A stretch of DNA of 64,000 nt from contig NZ_CP082276.1 of the NCBI RefSeq assembly GCF_023746615.1, forward strand, positions 868,001-932,000. The letters are read 5' to 3'. The notes beneath the pieces are model-generated. The model had not been told where the DNA came from and did no database searches. It saw only the letters and a program-made list of their open reading frames with translations. This document shows, piece by piece, positions 17,204 through 26,053 of the stretch. The stretch comes from Grimontia kaedaensis (GTDB lineage: Bacteria; Pseudomonadota; Gammaproteobacteria; Enterobacterales; Vibrionaceae). A program made the translations under genes and the position numbers. Position 1 is the first letter of the stretch; every line of letters begins with the position of its first letter.

Positions 17204-17827
17204 ATGATGGTTAGTTTAGAGTTCCTAATGACCTCTCTGGTCGTTGTGCTGATTCCCGGAACTGGTGTGCTTTATACCGTTTCGATGGGGTTGTTTCTCG
17301 GCTCTAGAGCAACGATTTGGGCCTCTTTAGGCTGCACAGTGGGTATTGTTCCTTCCATGCTTGCCAGCATTACAGGTCTCGCCATTATTCTGCATACCAG
17401 TGCGTTAGCGTTTCAGGTTGTGAAATACGTCGGGGTGGCTTATCTGCTTTACCTTGCCTGGACAATGTGGCGCTCAAGCAGTGCTTTGTCACTGAGTGAA
17501 GAAAAAGAGCCGATGAGTATGACAGGCATAGCCGTTAAAGGCTGCCTGATGAACATACTCAACCCTAAACTCACGATTTTCTTTATGGCTTTCCTACCTC
17601 AGTTTGTTCCTGCTCAAGTGGCTTCTCCCACTACTAACATGTTGGCGTTGGGAAGTATTTTTATGGCGATGACGTTTGTGGTCTTTCTGGTTTATGGTGC
17701 ACTAGCGGCGTCAGTACGAGATTACATCATCAATTCAGAACGTTTAACGGTCGCGTTGCAAAGAGTATTCGCTGGCAGTTTTGCTGCCTTGGGTTTAAAG
17801 CTAGCGTTCTCTGAGCGAACCCATTGA
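17204..17827 (+). CDS. LysE/RhtB family amino acid exporter
   Basis: 207 residues from the ATG at 17204; AAGGAAGGAA immediately upstream marks it as the start rather than the earlier ATG at 17165. About six membrane helices. The N-terminal VVLIPGTGVLYTVSMGLFLGSRATIWASLGCTVG is the RhtB signature (PGP/PGT loop, GxxxG), with YLLYLAWTMWRS and GCLMNILNPKLTIFFMAFLPQFV following. Family members export homoserine lactones, homoserine, threonine, leucine or lysine; which one cannot be told here. It stands alone after the ABC operon. Confidence 0.9.
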   Translation: MMVSLEFLMTSLVVVLIPGTGVLYTVSMGLFLGSRATIWASLGCTVGIVPSMLASITGLAIILHTSALAFQVVKYVGVAYLLYLAWTMWRSSSALSLSEEKEPMSMTGIAVKGCLMNILNPKLTIFFMAFLPQFVPAQVASPTTNMLALGSIFMAMTFVVFLVYGALAASVRDYIINSERLTVALQRVFAGSFAALGLKLAFSERTH

Positions 17828-17845
17828 TGCTCTTAAGGATTAAAA

Positions 17846-17875
17846 GATAAAGCCCCGGAAATCCGGGGCTTTATC
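17846..17875. terminator. Bidirectional terminator between the exporter gene and viaA
   Basis: Perfect 13-bp stem (17846-17858 with 17863-17875), loop AAAT; serves the convergent exporter and viaA transcripts. Confidence 0.87.
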
Positions 17876-17900
17876 TATGTACTATTGCGCGAGAGGGAGA

Positions 17901-19349
17901 CTAGAAACGTTTAAGCAACCTACCCACTAACGACGGATGGTAGTCCCATGTATGATCGAACATTTCCATCAACTTAGGGTTTCCATATTTTGAAAGATTG
18001 ATGGCATGGAAGCGGTTGTGTTGCTGTTTCAACATATCCACTTTGTCCTGCACTTCTTTTGGTTGTACCGGAGCGATGAAATCGGAAATCACGACAAGAT
18101 CTGCGTTGCGATACTTGTCTGTTCCCATCAAATCAATGGAATGGTTCAGGACGGGTGCTAAGTCTGTTCCGCCATGGAAAGAATAAGACAGGAAGTTTAA
18201 CGCTTCTTTCAAACCATCTTCACCGGTTAACTCATAGGTGATGTGGTCAGTTGAGAAAATCATCACAGAGCAATCACGATCTTCCTTTACAGCGATTTGC
18301 ATCAGGGCGTAAGCCATTGCCTTTGCACACTGCTCAGGAAAGCCACTCATTGAACCAGAAGCATCTACACAAATCAGGAAAGGTCCTTTTTCTATTTCTA
18401 CCTGTTTACAGGCTGGTTTGAAGGACTTCACTTTACGTAACGTGCGTTGCATACCCTGCATACGATATGTCAGCAACCGTTTATCGGCAAAGTGCTTATA
18501 GAAAAGGATCTCCAGGGCAGGCTCAGCGAGGAAAATCGTTTCATTCGGGACGATTCGCTCAAGGTTGTCGCTTTGGTGAACACCGACAATATCATCAGCG
18601 ACATTGTCGTCAGGCTCTTCAACTAACTTCAATTCCTCGGCAGGAGAACGATGCAGCGATGGATCATCCACTTCATTCGCCATACGCCCAAGCTTCTCAG
18701 CGATATCTTGCAGATCTTTGTTTTCTTTCAGAAACGCCACAAAACGTTTCAGTAGCTCGACGTCAGTTTGTGTCACTTTCGAAGAAGCCAAGTCCCACAG
18801 GCGGCCGACCTTTTCGATGGTGCCGTGTTCCTGAACATTTTCGAGCGTCTTGTAAGTTTCTATACGTTGGTAGAGTTCTTTCAATAATTTATCTTTATGA
18901 GCCTCTAACTCTTTTTGTTGGGCTTGTTGGATCGCACTGGCTAAATGCTCGTACCACTTGTTGCAAAAATACGCCTGAAACATAGGGGTCTCTTTTGCAA
19001 TGTTCTTCTCGAGCATTCTTCGGGCTTCAAGGTAGAAAGCTGATTTACCTTCTAACTTTCTGAAGATCAACTTTGCCTGATTGGCAAAATCCTGCTGCGG
19101 CAGAGCGACAGCTTCTTGATATAGCTGTATCTCTTGTTTTAAGTCACTGGTAATGCAATCTGTGCTAAGGCGGCGCTTAACAGAGTGGCGCCATTTGCGG
19201 ATATGCTGGCGCACAGCAGACTTGGCAGAAGGACTGGCCTCCGTCATCACGAGGAGCTGAGGTTTAGCCATTACTTCTGTGACAGCATGTTCCAGCATGC
19301 CGGTTTCCGCCAACATCATACCTAGATGGAGGCTTTCTGGACTTACCAT
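17901..19349 (-). CDS. viaA: VWA-domain protein ViaA
   Basis: 482 residues. The C-terminal half is a von Willebrand A domain with an intact MIDAS: DASGSMSG, the threonine in HGGTDLAPVL and VVISDF. The N-terminal helical half (MLAETGMLEHAVTEVMAKPQLL...) matches ViaA. ViaA partners the MoxR AAA+ ATPase RavA; in E. coli and Vibrio the pair influences aminoglycoside uptake and respiratory complexes. It starts 9 bases after ravA; its AAGGAGG ribosome site overlaps the ravA stop, so the pair is an operon. Confidence 0.95.
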   Translation of the reverse strand: MVSPESLHLGMMLAETGMLEHAVTEVMAKPQLLVMTEASPSAKSAVRQHIRKWRHSVKRRLSTDCITSDLKQEIQLYQEAVALPQQDFANQAKLIFRKLEGKSAFYLEARRMLEKNIAKETPMFQAYFCNKWYEHLASAIQQAQQKELEAHKDKLLKELYQRIETYKTLENVQEHGTIEKVGRLWDLASSKVTQTDVELLKRFVAFLKENKDLQDIAEKLGRMANEVDDPSLHRSPAEELKLVEEPDDNVADDIVGVHQSDNLERIVPNETIFLAEPALEILFYKHFADKRLLTYRMQGMQRTLRKVKSFKPACKQVEIEKGPFLICVDASGSMSGFPEQCAKAMAYALMQIAVKEDRDCSVMIFSTDHITYELTGEDGLKEALNFLSYSFHGGTDLAPVLNHSIDLMGTDKYRNADLVVISDFIAPVQPKEVQDKVDMLKQQHNRFHAINLSKYGNPKLMEMFDHTWDYHPSLVGRLLKRF

Positions 19350-19358
19350 AACGCCTCC

Positions 19359-21011
19359 TTACTCAAAATACTCGGTTAACATTCGTGTTCTGAATGCGCT
19401 TTTTTCAAACTTGGTCGTTTGACGCTGCAACGTCTCTTCCGCATCCGTAATGCTGTTTGCTAACAGTTCCAACAAATCTGAATTAGCAAAGTGATGAGGT
19501 AAAGCTGCATTGATTTGCGTTCGGGCAACCCGAATTAGATGCTTCGCATCATCAATTTTAGCAATGGATGCTTCATTACGCGCTTGCCACTCCGAAAAGG
19601 TATCTGGGTCGTTATCATCAATACCAACGATTGCGACAGGGACAGGTCGATTCGCAATGTCTTTGATTACCAGACGATGCTCGCCATCGACATCAAATTT
19701 CAACATGCATAGATTCGGGTTCTTGTTCACATAGCCATAGACTTCGCATACGCCATTTTTTATTTTCTTTTCAAACTCATTGGCATCAACATATACCCAA
19801 CGGCTGTCACCCTTTTCTTTTTCTGACACCGAAGGGTTGGAGTCTAACATCACGAACTTCACAAGGTTATTCGCCATATTGATCGAATAGCGACGCGCAC
19901 CGCTTAAATCAATGCGGTTCTTTTCTTTGCGCATTGAAAGCTCAGTGTCTGCAGTGTGGCCCAACACATCTTTGATTTCTTCAGCAAGCTCTCGACTGTC
20001 TTCGTTTGCTTCATTCGCAATGGCCAGTGCCTCTTGCTGACTAAAACAGATTTCCTGCGCAAACCGCCGCATTACATCTGTCACCACATTGCGCGATTCA
20101 GGGCTATGCCATAAACATTCCTGAAGTAGCAAAAGATCAACTGGATTGACGTCGTTTCTCCCGTTAAAGAATGCACTTGCTTTGAGAAGACGAACTGCCT
20201 TCTTCCATCGACGATCTGAAATGTACAATTCTTCTGATGGGAAGTTGTTCCCTTCTTCCTCAGCTTCTCTCTCGAGAAGCATTTTCAAAGCGTAGATTTT
20301 CTCGAAAACATCATCAGAAAGCGAAACGTTGTCGATCTGACGCTGCCACTGTTCGTATTCATGAGCTTTGATAGAAATATCACTGCCGATGGAAATCTCA
20401 GCCTCGCCGCTATCGCCGGTCAGCAAGCGTTTGAAATTGCTTTTTTCCTGAATACGGTTGACGAAGATTCGCACCAGCATGCGGTCATACAGCGCGTCTA
20501 AACCGCTATTGGGTTCAGGAAGCTCGTTGGATGCTGTCACCAGAAGACGCATCGGAACCGGCAGCACCTCGCTTCCGTTTCGAAAAACCCGTTCGTTAAC
20601 GACGGTCAGTAAGGTATTAAGAATCGCGGGACCGGCTTTCCAGATCTCATCAAGAAACACGACGTCTGCAGTTGGCAAATAGCCATCGGTTAGTCGTACA
20701 TACTTACCGTTGTCTTTGAGTTCCTGAATCGAAAGTGGGCCAAACACCTCTTCAGGCGTTGAAAAGCGGGTCATAAGGTATTCAAAAAAGCGGCTGTCAT
20801 CAAAGGCTTCAATCAAGCGTTTAGCGATATAGCTTTTGGCGATACCTGGAGGTCCCAACAGAAAAACACTTTCACCACTGAGTGCTGCAAGCAGACAAAG
20901 ACGAATAGTGTTCTCCCTCTCATACACACCATTAGAAAGGGCGTGTACAAGTTTCTGAATGCGCTCCGGGAGTAAAACGTTATTTGTAGTCATAGCGATT
21001 TGATTCGTCAC
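19359..21011 (-). CDS. ravA: MoxR-family AAA+ ATPase RavA
   Basis: 550 residues. AAA+ motifs: Walker A GPPGIAKSYIAKRL, Walker B DVVFLDEIWKAGPAILNTLL, sensor 1 RLLVTASNELP, arginine-finger region DRMLVRIFV. The triple-helical and LARA-like C-terminal part (about 350-550), which in E. coli binds lysine decarboxylase LdcI, is present but less conserved. The GTG at 21011 has GGAG 7 bases upstream and is preferred over the ATG at 20993, which has no ribosome site, although E. coli RavA aligns better with the latter. Operon with viaA. Confidence 0.95.
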   Translation of the reverse strand: MTNQIAMTTNNVLLPERIQKLVHALSNGVYERENTIRLCLLAALSGESVFLLGPPGIAKSYIAKRLIEAFDDSRFFEYLMTRFSTPEEVFGPLSIQELKDNGKYVRLTDGYLPTADVVFLDEIWKAGPAILNTLLTVVNERVFRNGSEVLPVPMRLLVTASNELPEPNSGLDALYDRMLVRIFVNRIQEKSNFKRLLTGDSGEAEISIGSDISIKAHEYEQWQRQIDNVSLSDDVFEKIYALKMLLEREAEEEGNNFPSEELYISDRRWKKAVRLLKASAFFNGRNDVNPVDLLLLQECLWHSPESRNVVTDVMRRFAQEICFSQQEALAIANEANEDSRELAEEIKDVLGHTADTELSMRKEKNRIDLSGARRYSINMANNLVKFVMLDSNPSVSEKEKGDSRWVYVDANEFEKKIKNGVCEVYGYVNKNPNLCMLKFDVDGEHRLVIKDIANRPVPVAIVGIDDNDPDTFSEWQARNEASIAKIDDAKHLIRVARTQINAALPHHFANSDLLELLANSITDAEETLQRQTTKFEKSAFRTRMLTEYFE

Positions 21012-21250
21012 GTTGCTGCTCCGTGTAGATTAATCAACAACATGACTCCACTCTTATCACATTGTTAACACTTTGTAACCATTAATATCTGCTTACACCT
21101 TGTATACCATTTCAACTTTGATCCCTTCCACCCTTCAATCTTAGTTTTCATTTTTGTTGCATGGAAATTATGCAATACACGTCGAATTTTACATCGTTTC
21201 ATTCACACACTGACAACATCCTAGATTTTCTTAGATCAGCAGACATAAAA

Positions 21251-21272
21251 AGCCCTCGCTTTAGCGAGGGCT
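21251..21272 (-). terminator. Intrinsic terminator after sseA
   Basis: AGCCCTCGCT/AGCGAGGGCT stem with a 2-base loop; on the minus strand it is followed by T5. Confidence 0.85.
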
Positions 21273-21304
21273 CATTCGAACACCAGAATATCTCGATGTG
21301 TTAA

Positions 21305-22153
21305 TCAGTCTTTGACGACGGGTAGCTCTTCGTTACTACCCCATTCACTCCAGGAGCCATCGTAAACCGCGACTTTGGCATTCAATGCCCATTTTGCTGC
21401 TAACGCAAACGTACATGCGGTCACGCCAGATCCGCAGGAGGAAACATTAGGTTTGGTTTCAGAGAGTACTGGTGATAACAACGCTGTAAGTTCTTCTTTC
21501 GTCTTGAACTTGCCATTTTCAGTCAAAACGGGGAAAGGTAAGTTCTTCGCATTAGGCATATGCCCGCTTCTCACTCCAGGCCTTGGTTCAGCGACACTCC
21601 CAGTAAAACGATCTGCAGGTCGTACATCAATAACGTTTAGCGAGTCTGATTCGATTCCAGCCAATAAGGCTTGTACATCAATCATACCTTCTTTATCAAT
21701 GTGCGCTTTGTATGAGCCTACAGTCTTGAATTCAGGCTCATCTGAATCCACCCTACCTCCAATAGTCTCCCAAGCAGGCATGCCCCCATCTAGCAATGCT
21801 ACGTTTTCATGGCCCATGACTTTAAACATCCACCACACTCGCGGAGAAGAGAATATACCTACCGTGTCATAAACAACGATATGGTCATCGTTATTGATCC
21901 CCAAACCCGCAGCGGCGGTTTCAAAGTGGTTTTCTGTTGGCAACATATGTGGGAGTGGAGAAGCTTTGTCGTAAATCTCGCCATCAAAATCAAAATACAC
22001 CGCGCCGGGGATACGTTTTGTCATCCATTCTGATTTAGCATTTCTATCAGTGCCCGGCATAAACCAACTGGCATCCACCAACTTCAGCTTTGGCGAACCT
22101 AGGTTATCTCTTAACCATTCAGCACTGACTATTACTTCATTTATCTGTAGCAA
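21305..22153 (-). CDS. sseA: 3-mercaptopyruvate sulfurtransferase
   Basis: 282 residues with two rhodanese domains. The active-site loop is CGSGVTAC (in VSSCGSGVTACTFALAAKWAL), the CG(S/T)GVTA type that marks mercaptopyruvate rather than thiosulfate as donor. Other landmarks: WFMPGTDRNAKSEW, RIPGAVYFDFD, HIVVYDT, PRVWWMFKVMGH and RPGVRSGHMPNAKNLPF. It transfers sulfur to cyanide or thiols and can generate sulfide. The start is TTG at 22153 with AGGAG 6 bases upstream; no in-frame ATG is near. Divergent from the LpxR-like gene. Confidence 0.94.
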   Translation of the reverse strand: MLQINEVIVSAEWLRDNLGSPKLKLVDASWFMPGTDRNAKSEWMTKRIPGAVYFDFDGEIYDKASPLPHMLPTENHFETAAAGLGINNDDHIVVYDTVGIFSSPRVWWMFKVMGHENVALLDGGMPAWETIGGRVDSDEPEFKTVGSYKAHIDKEGMIDVQALLAGIESDSLNVIDVRPADRFTGSVAEPRPGVRSGHMPNAKNLPFPVLTENGKFKTKEELTALLSPVLSETKPNVSSCGSGVTACTFALAAKWALNAKVAVYDGSWSEWGSNEELPVVKD

Positions 22154-22240
22154 ATCACTCTCCTTATAGTTCGCCGTCGTAAGACCCTAGCGAATGGTAT
22201 AGCATGAGCCAAGTCGCTATTAAATAATACAAAGGACGTT

Positions 22241-23143
22241 ATGTTGTCACGCAGATTAATTGGCGCAGCGATTTTCGCTTTACCTCTGTTGAGCACCACA
22301 ACCCAAGCTGCCACTGTTTCATTCTCTATCGACAATGATGGCGCATTAGGTACAGACCGGGATTACACCAGTGGTCTTTTCCTTCGTTGGTCATCTGACC
22401 CAAGCGTGATTGGGTACAGTCTCGAAATTGGCTCACAAATGTGGACGCCTTCAGATATTGAGCTCACCACGCCACAACCGAATGAGCGCCCTTATGCTGG
22501 TCTAGTCTATGGTATGGGCCGCGTTTATCACCAAACCGATATCAACGCATTTAAAGGAAGCCTTATGCTTGGTATGGTCGGCCCTGATTCAAATTCCGAC
22601 AACGCTCAGTCTGTCGTCCACGAAATTGTCGGCTCTCCCGACCCCAAAGGTTGGGAATACCAAATTGACAACGAGTTTGTGTATCAAGCGGGGCTTGAGG
22701 CGCATCAACTCATCACACGAAGCCCAATTGGTGAGTTCAGCGTGTTTGGACGTGGCCAGGGGGGAAATTTCCAAAGTGACGTCGCCATTGGCGGTACATA
22801 TCGAATTGGTTTTGACCTAGCAAATACCTTTGGTTCGACCTCTGTATTACCGGGCAATGCGGTTGATGTCGGGTTGCTAAGCCACAGTGAAAATGGCATG
22901 TTTTTCTTCACATCAGTAGAAGCAAGATACCGCTTTGACGACATTACCATTGAAGGTGACAAGCCTGCCGGAAACGATGATATTCATGTGGAGAACACAC
23001 AGGCCGCCGTTTCAGGTGGCGTCGCGTGGTACTCGCGCAATTGGGGAGCTGTCGCCTCTGTTACCGGTCAATCCAAGCAATTTGAAGAGTCAGATCGCGA
23101 TTTCAGTGCTTACGTTAACTTTACGCTTTTCTACCGCTACTAG
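22241..23143 (+). CDS. LpxR-like outer-membrane lipid A deacylase (DUF2219)
   Basis: 300 residues with a clear signal peptide (MLSRRLIGAAIFALPLLSTTTQAA) and a C-terminal aromatic ending typical of outer-membrane barrels (NFTLFYRY). SIDNDGALGTDRDYTSGLFLRW matches the catalytic Asn-Asp and Thr region of LpxR, and VVHEIVGSPDPKGWEYQIDNE supplies the His and the family GW...Q..NE motif. LpxR removes the 3'-acyloxyacyl group of lipid A in a Ca2+-dependent manner. AAGGA precedes the ATG. Deacylation here is inferred from family membership. Confidence 0.85.
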   Translation: MLSRRLIGAAIFALPLLSTTTQAATVSFSIDNDGALGTDRDYTSGLFLRWSSDPSVIGYSLEIGSQMWTPSDIELTTPQPNERPYAGLVYGMGRVYHQTDINAFKGSLMLGMVGPDSNSDNAQSVVHEIVGSPDPKGWEYQIDNEFVYQAGLEAHQLITRSPIGEFSVFGRGQGGNFQSDVAIGGTYRIGFDLANTFGSTSVLPGNAVDVGLLSHSENGMFFFTSVEARYRFDDITIEGDKPAGNDDIHVENTQAAVSGGVAWYSRNWGAVASVTGQSKQFEESDRDFSAYVNFTLFYRY

Positions 23144-23162
23144 TTAGTTCTAAACAAACAAC

Positions 23163-23186
23163 AAAGGGCTGGTTATCCAACCCTTT
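23163..23186. terminator. Probable bidirectional terminator
   Basis: AAAGGG(C)TGG/CCA(A)CCCTTT stem with one mismatch, between the convergent lpxR-like and Nudix genes. No strong T-run beyond the stem. Confidence 0.55.
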
Positions 23187-23198
23187 CTGATCAGATGC

Positions 23199-23720
23199 TT
23201 ACAAGCCTAATTCTTTGACGATAAGCTCCAGTAGGTACGTTTCCCGCTCAATAGAAAGGCCTTGCTTATCGCTACTGATAATCGTCTCTTTGTTGTGTGC
23301 AATAGCTTTATGAATGTTAACCCACAGAGGGCGCATTCCATTTTTTACTTCGTAATCTTCGAGCGACACTTCGCCGAGTTCTTCATCAATATCGCACCAG
23401 AAGCAATAAGACAGCATATGTACCACGTCGAAATCCGGCTTGTGCCATGGTCGGTATTCTTCATAAGCGCCGAATTCGCGAATATTTCGAATATTCTTCG
23501 CACCAGTCTCTTCGCCCAATTCACGAACCAAACCCTGCACCTCATCTTCATGCTCGTCAACGCCACCACCTGGCAATGAGTAGTCATGATAGCGCTCAGT
23601 AAACAGAAGCAGGATCATGTCTTCTTTAACAACGATTGCACGGGCGGCGCGTCGGTGGAAAGTGGACTTCCCCTCAAGTGGAAGAACATCTGGGTGAAAG
23701 CTGGTTTTTAGAATTTGCAT
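23199..23720 (-). CDS. Nudix hydrolase
   Basis: 173 residues. Complete Nudix box GGGVDEHEDEVQGLVRELGEETGA (GX5EX7REXXEEXG), preceded by AARAIVVKEDMILLLFTERYHDYSLPGG. Residues after the box (FGAYEEYRPWHKPDFDVVHMLSYCFWCDI) form a conserved beta core. Substrate unknown; Nudix enzymes hydrolyse nucleoside diphosphate derivatives. There is no strong ribosome site before the ATG, so the start is less certain than the domain call. Confidence 0.88.
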   Translation of the reverse strand: MQILKTSFHPDVLPLEGKSTFHRRAARAIVVKEDMILLLFTERYHDYSLPGGGVDEHEDEVQGLVRELGEETGAKNIRNIREFGAYEEYRPWHKPDFDVVHMLSYCFWCDIDEELGEVSLEDYEVKNGMRPLWVNIHKAIAHNKETIISSDKQGLSIERETYLLELIVKELGL

Positions 23721-23838
23721 GGAATAACTCGAGTTGCTAAAAACGCGGAGAGACGCACTCTAACGAGAACAACCATACAGGGCAAATATAAAATGCGAGT
23801 GACCTAGTGCTTTGCGTTATTGAGATACATGACAATTG

Positions 23839-23927
23839 TTGCATTTAACAATTAGGGTCTTAGAATACATGCAACCTTAAAGCCATGCTGTTTTCGAGTA
23901 GCCCGAAAGGCTTTTGTTGTGGTTGCA
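23839..23927 (+). ncRNA. Candidate structured RNA with its own promoter
   Basis: TTGCAT (23839-23844), 16 bases, TAGAAT (23861-23866) make a good sigma70 promoter; the predicted start (about 23872) falls on a nested fold. The outer helix pairs TGCAACC (23870-23876) with GGTTGCA (23921-23927); inside, AAAGCC (23879-23884) pairs with GGCTTT (23909-23914), capped by TTTCG/CGAAA. It ends about 295 bases before the HD-GYP gene, so it is either an independent small RNA or the front of a long leader. It does not match the c-di-GMP riboswitch motifs that I know. Confidence 0.35.
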
Positions 23928-24221
23928 GGCTGAACTTAAACATTCCCCGCGCCAATACCTCGAGAAGTATTTCATACAATTAATCCCTAAGATTCATTGA
24001 CCTATAGAAGAATAAACCTCCATAGATTGATGAGCATACAGAATTACACTCGATGAACTGTAAACTTTACTGACAGACGAGTCTCATTATCGAATCGTAA
24101 AGTCGCATATTGTATATAATTATATTCATCAATAACGTAGTTCACCCAATTACTTTTACAGCATGGCGTGGCTTAAAAAGCAAAAACCTATTACGAATGA
24201 TTCTTAACGGAGCAAGCATCA
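23928..24221. other. AT-rich region upstream of the HD-GYP gene
   Basis: 294 bases without a credible reading frame; it contains TATATAATTATA near 24113-24124, a plausible -10 region for the HD-GYP gene. No repeats seen. Confidence 0.35.
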
Positions 24222-25376
24222 ATGCTGCAGAAAGTCGCCATTGATAGAGTTGATATCGGTATGTATGTTGAACAGATCGAGTCTCAACGCGCCCGCACGA
24301 AAATGAAGAAGCCGGGCTTCATCAGACGAAAGGAAACCATTGATAACCTGCGTGAGAAAGGTGTGCTCTTCGTTTATATTGACGCCGACCAGATCACATC
24401 AGACGAAGACATTCAGTACCGCGAGACCAAGGTAGGAAAACACTCCTCCATCAAAGGCAACGATGAATTCGGCGCGGCAAAAGAACTCGTAGATAAGTCG
24501 AAGAAACAGCTGAGTAAGCTTCTCAATGATGTCTACGAAAACAAACCCGTCGATATCGAACCCGTCAAGCAAGTCAGTTCAGACATCGTAGAAAACATCT
24601 TCGAGCGACGCGATGCTGTGCTTTGGATCAGCGGTATCCGCGAAAAAAGTGCCTATCTGCTTGAACACTCAATGAATGTAGCGTTCCACTTAGTGAACTT
24701 TGGCCGTTATCTTGAACTTGACCGCCAAACTTTGGAAGAGTTGGCGATCGGTGGACTTGTTCACGACATCGGTAAAATTTTGGTGCGTGATGAAGTGCTC
24801 AACAAACCAGGAAAACTGACCGATGAAGAATTCCTTCACATGAAGGAACACCAAACATTGTCACAACCTGTTTTGGACAGCATGATCGACCTACCTAAAC
24901 TGAGTAAAGATGTCAGCGTCATGCACCACGAAAAAATTGACGGGAATGGCTATCCGAACGGTTTAAAGGGCGACGAACTGACGCTCATTGGCCGCATGTC
25001 ATGCATTGTTGATATCTATGACGCATTGACCGCAGAACGATGTTACAAGCCCGCCCTTTCACCTTCTGAAGCATTTAAGATCATGATCGGCCTCACTCCT
25101 TTCCATCTGGACTCTGATCTGCTGAAGAAATTTATCCGTTGCGTCGGCTTCTATCCGATTGGATCTGTCGTTGAGCTAAGCAATGGCCGAGTCGGACTGG
25201 TTTGTGAAGAGAACCCAGATGATTTGATGACGCCAACCGTCAAACTCTTCTACTCAGCAAGAACAGAATCTTTCCGCGAAGTGGAATATATCGACCTCAA
25301 GAAAAGGCCAGATCTAAAAATCATACGCGGTTTAACGGAAGCTAAACTGAAAACAGATTTCGCCGAGTTCCGGTAA
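24222..25376 (+). CDS. HD-GYP cyclic-di-GMP phosphodiesterase with DUF3391
   Basis: 384 residues. The N-terminal DUF3391 domain (about 1-120; VDIGMYVEQIES...) is followed by an HD-GYP domain (about 130-330): EHSMNVAFHLVNFG, the HD pair in GLVHDIGKIL (about residue 181), MHHEKIDGNGYPNGLKG (the GYP motif) and CIVDIYDALTAERCYKP. All metal ligands seem present, so it should hydrolyse c-di-GMP to GMP. There is no membrane segment, so it is cytosolic. CGGAGC lies about 10 bases before the ATG. Monocistronic. Confidence 0.92.
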   Translation: MLQKVAIDRVDIGMYVEQIESQRARTKMKKPGFIRRKETIDNLREKGVLFVYIDADQITSDEDIQYRETKVGKHSSIKGNDEFGAAKELVDKSKKQLSKLLNDVYENKPVDIEPVKQVSSDIVENIFERRDAVLWISGIREKSAYLLEHSMNVAFHLVNFGRYLELDRQTLEELAIGGLVHDIGKILVRDEVLNKPGKLTDEEFLHMKEHQTLSQPVLDSMIDLPKLSKDVSVMHHEKIDGNGYPNGLKGDELTLIGRMSCIVDIYDALTAERCYKPALSPSEAFKIMIGLTPFHLDSDLLKKFIRCVGFYPIGSVVELSNGRVGLVCEENPDDLMTPTVKLFYSARTESFREVEYIDLKKRPDLKIIRGLTEAKLKTDFAEFR

Positions 25377-25480
25377 TCGTTCCATTCTTCACCAATCACA
25401 CCACTTCTCTTTTTTATTTCATGACCTAGCCGACAGTTTTTCTTATACTTGTCGGCTCTTTTACTTGTGGAACTGAAAAA

Positions 25481-25903
25481 ATGCGTATTTGTGCTGTCGA
25501 TCTAAAAAGCAACGAAGCGAACATTTGCCTGCTGGAATCTAATCAAGGTCTATTTGAAGTGCCTGAGTGTCGCGCGCGAAAGTTTACGATGACTGATGCG
25601 GCAAGTGCCGAGCAGATCCGCAACTTCCAAAAGCAATTCACCAAGCTGATCGAAGACTATAAAATTGAAAAGATTATTATCCGTGAGCGTCCTACTAAGG
25701 GTAAATTCGCGGGCAGCGCGCTAGGCTTCAAAATGGAAGCAGCACTACAACTTATTGATGGGATTGAAGCAGAAGTATTCAACTCTTCTGAAATGAAAGC
25801 ATCACTGAAGCGCAACCCTATTCAGGTTTCGCTGAAAGAAGTAGGCCTTAAGCAATTTCAAGAGCAAGCGTTCTTGACTGCTTGTGCATACCTAAACAAA
25901 TAA
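25481..25903 (+). CDS. DUF3010 family protein
   Basis: 140 residues, soluble. MRICAVDLKSNEANICLLE at the N-terminus has the beta-hairpin acidic pattern of an RNase H/RuvC-like fold (first Asp in AVDLKS, Glu in IIRERPTKGKFAGSALGFKMEAAL), and I recall the family as DUF3010, common in Vibrio and Shewanella. No function is established; a nuclease fold is inference. It stands alone, with a terminator directly after it. Confidence 0.82.
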   Translation: MRICAVDLKSNEANICLLESNQGLFEVPECRARKFTMTDAASAEQIRNFQKQFTKLIEDYKIEKIIIRERPTKGKFAGSALGFKMEAALQLIDGIEAEVFNSSEMKASLKRNPIQVSLKEVGLKQFQEQAFLTACAYLNK

Positions 25904-25923
25904 TCCTTCGGATTAACGAACAT

Positions 25924-25949
25924 TAAGGGCTGCTTTCGCGGCCCTTTTT
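25924..25949 (+). terminator. Intrinsic terminator after the DUF3010 gene
   Basis: AAGGGC(T)GC/GC(G)GCCCTT stem, TTTC loop, followed by T5. Confidence 0.82.
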
Positions 25950-26053
25950 CTTTCCTAGAGTTCGAACTTGTCGTCTATTCAGTTCCGTTTCTGGCTAATA
26001 CCTTTTATTCATGATGATATGTTAATAGAAACTCTCATCAAGGCTCAGAAATA

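Noticed and set aside
23870..23927. c-di-GMP (GEMM) riboswitch before the HD-GYP gene
   Set aside because: The hairpin region lacks the conserved GEMM tetraloop receptor and ACGCAAAGCC-type core, so I only call an unknown structured RNA.
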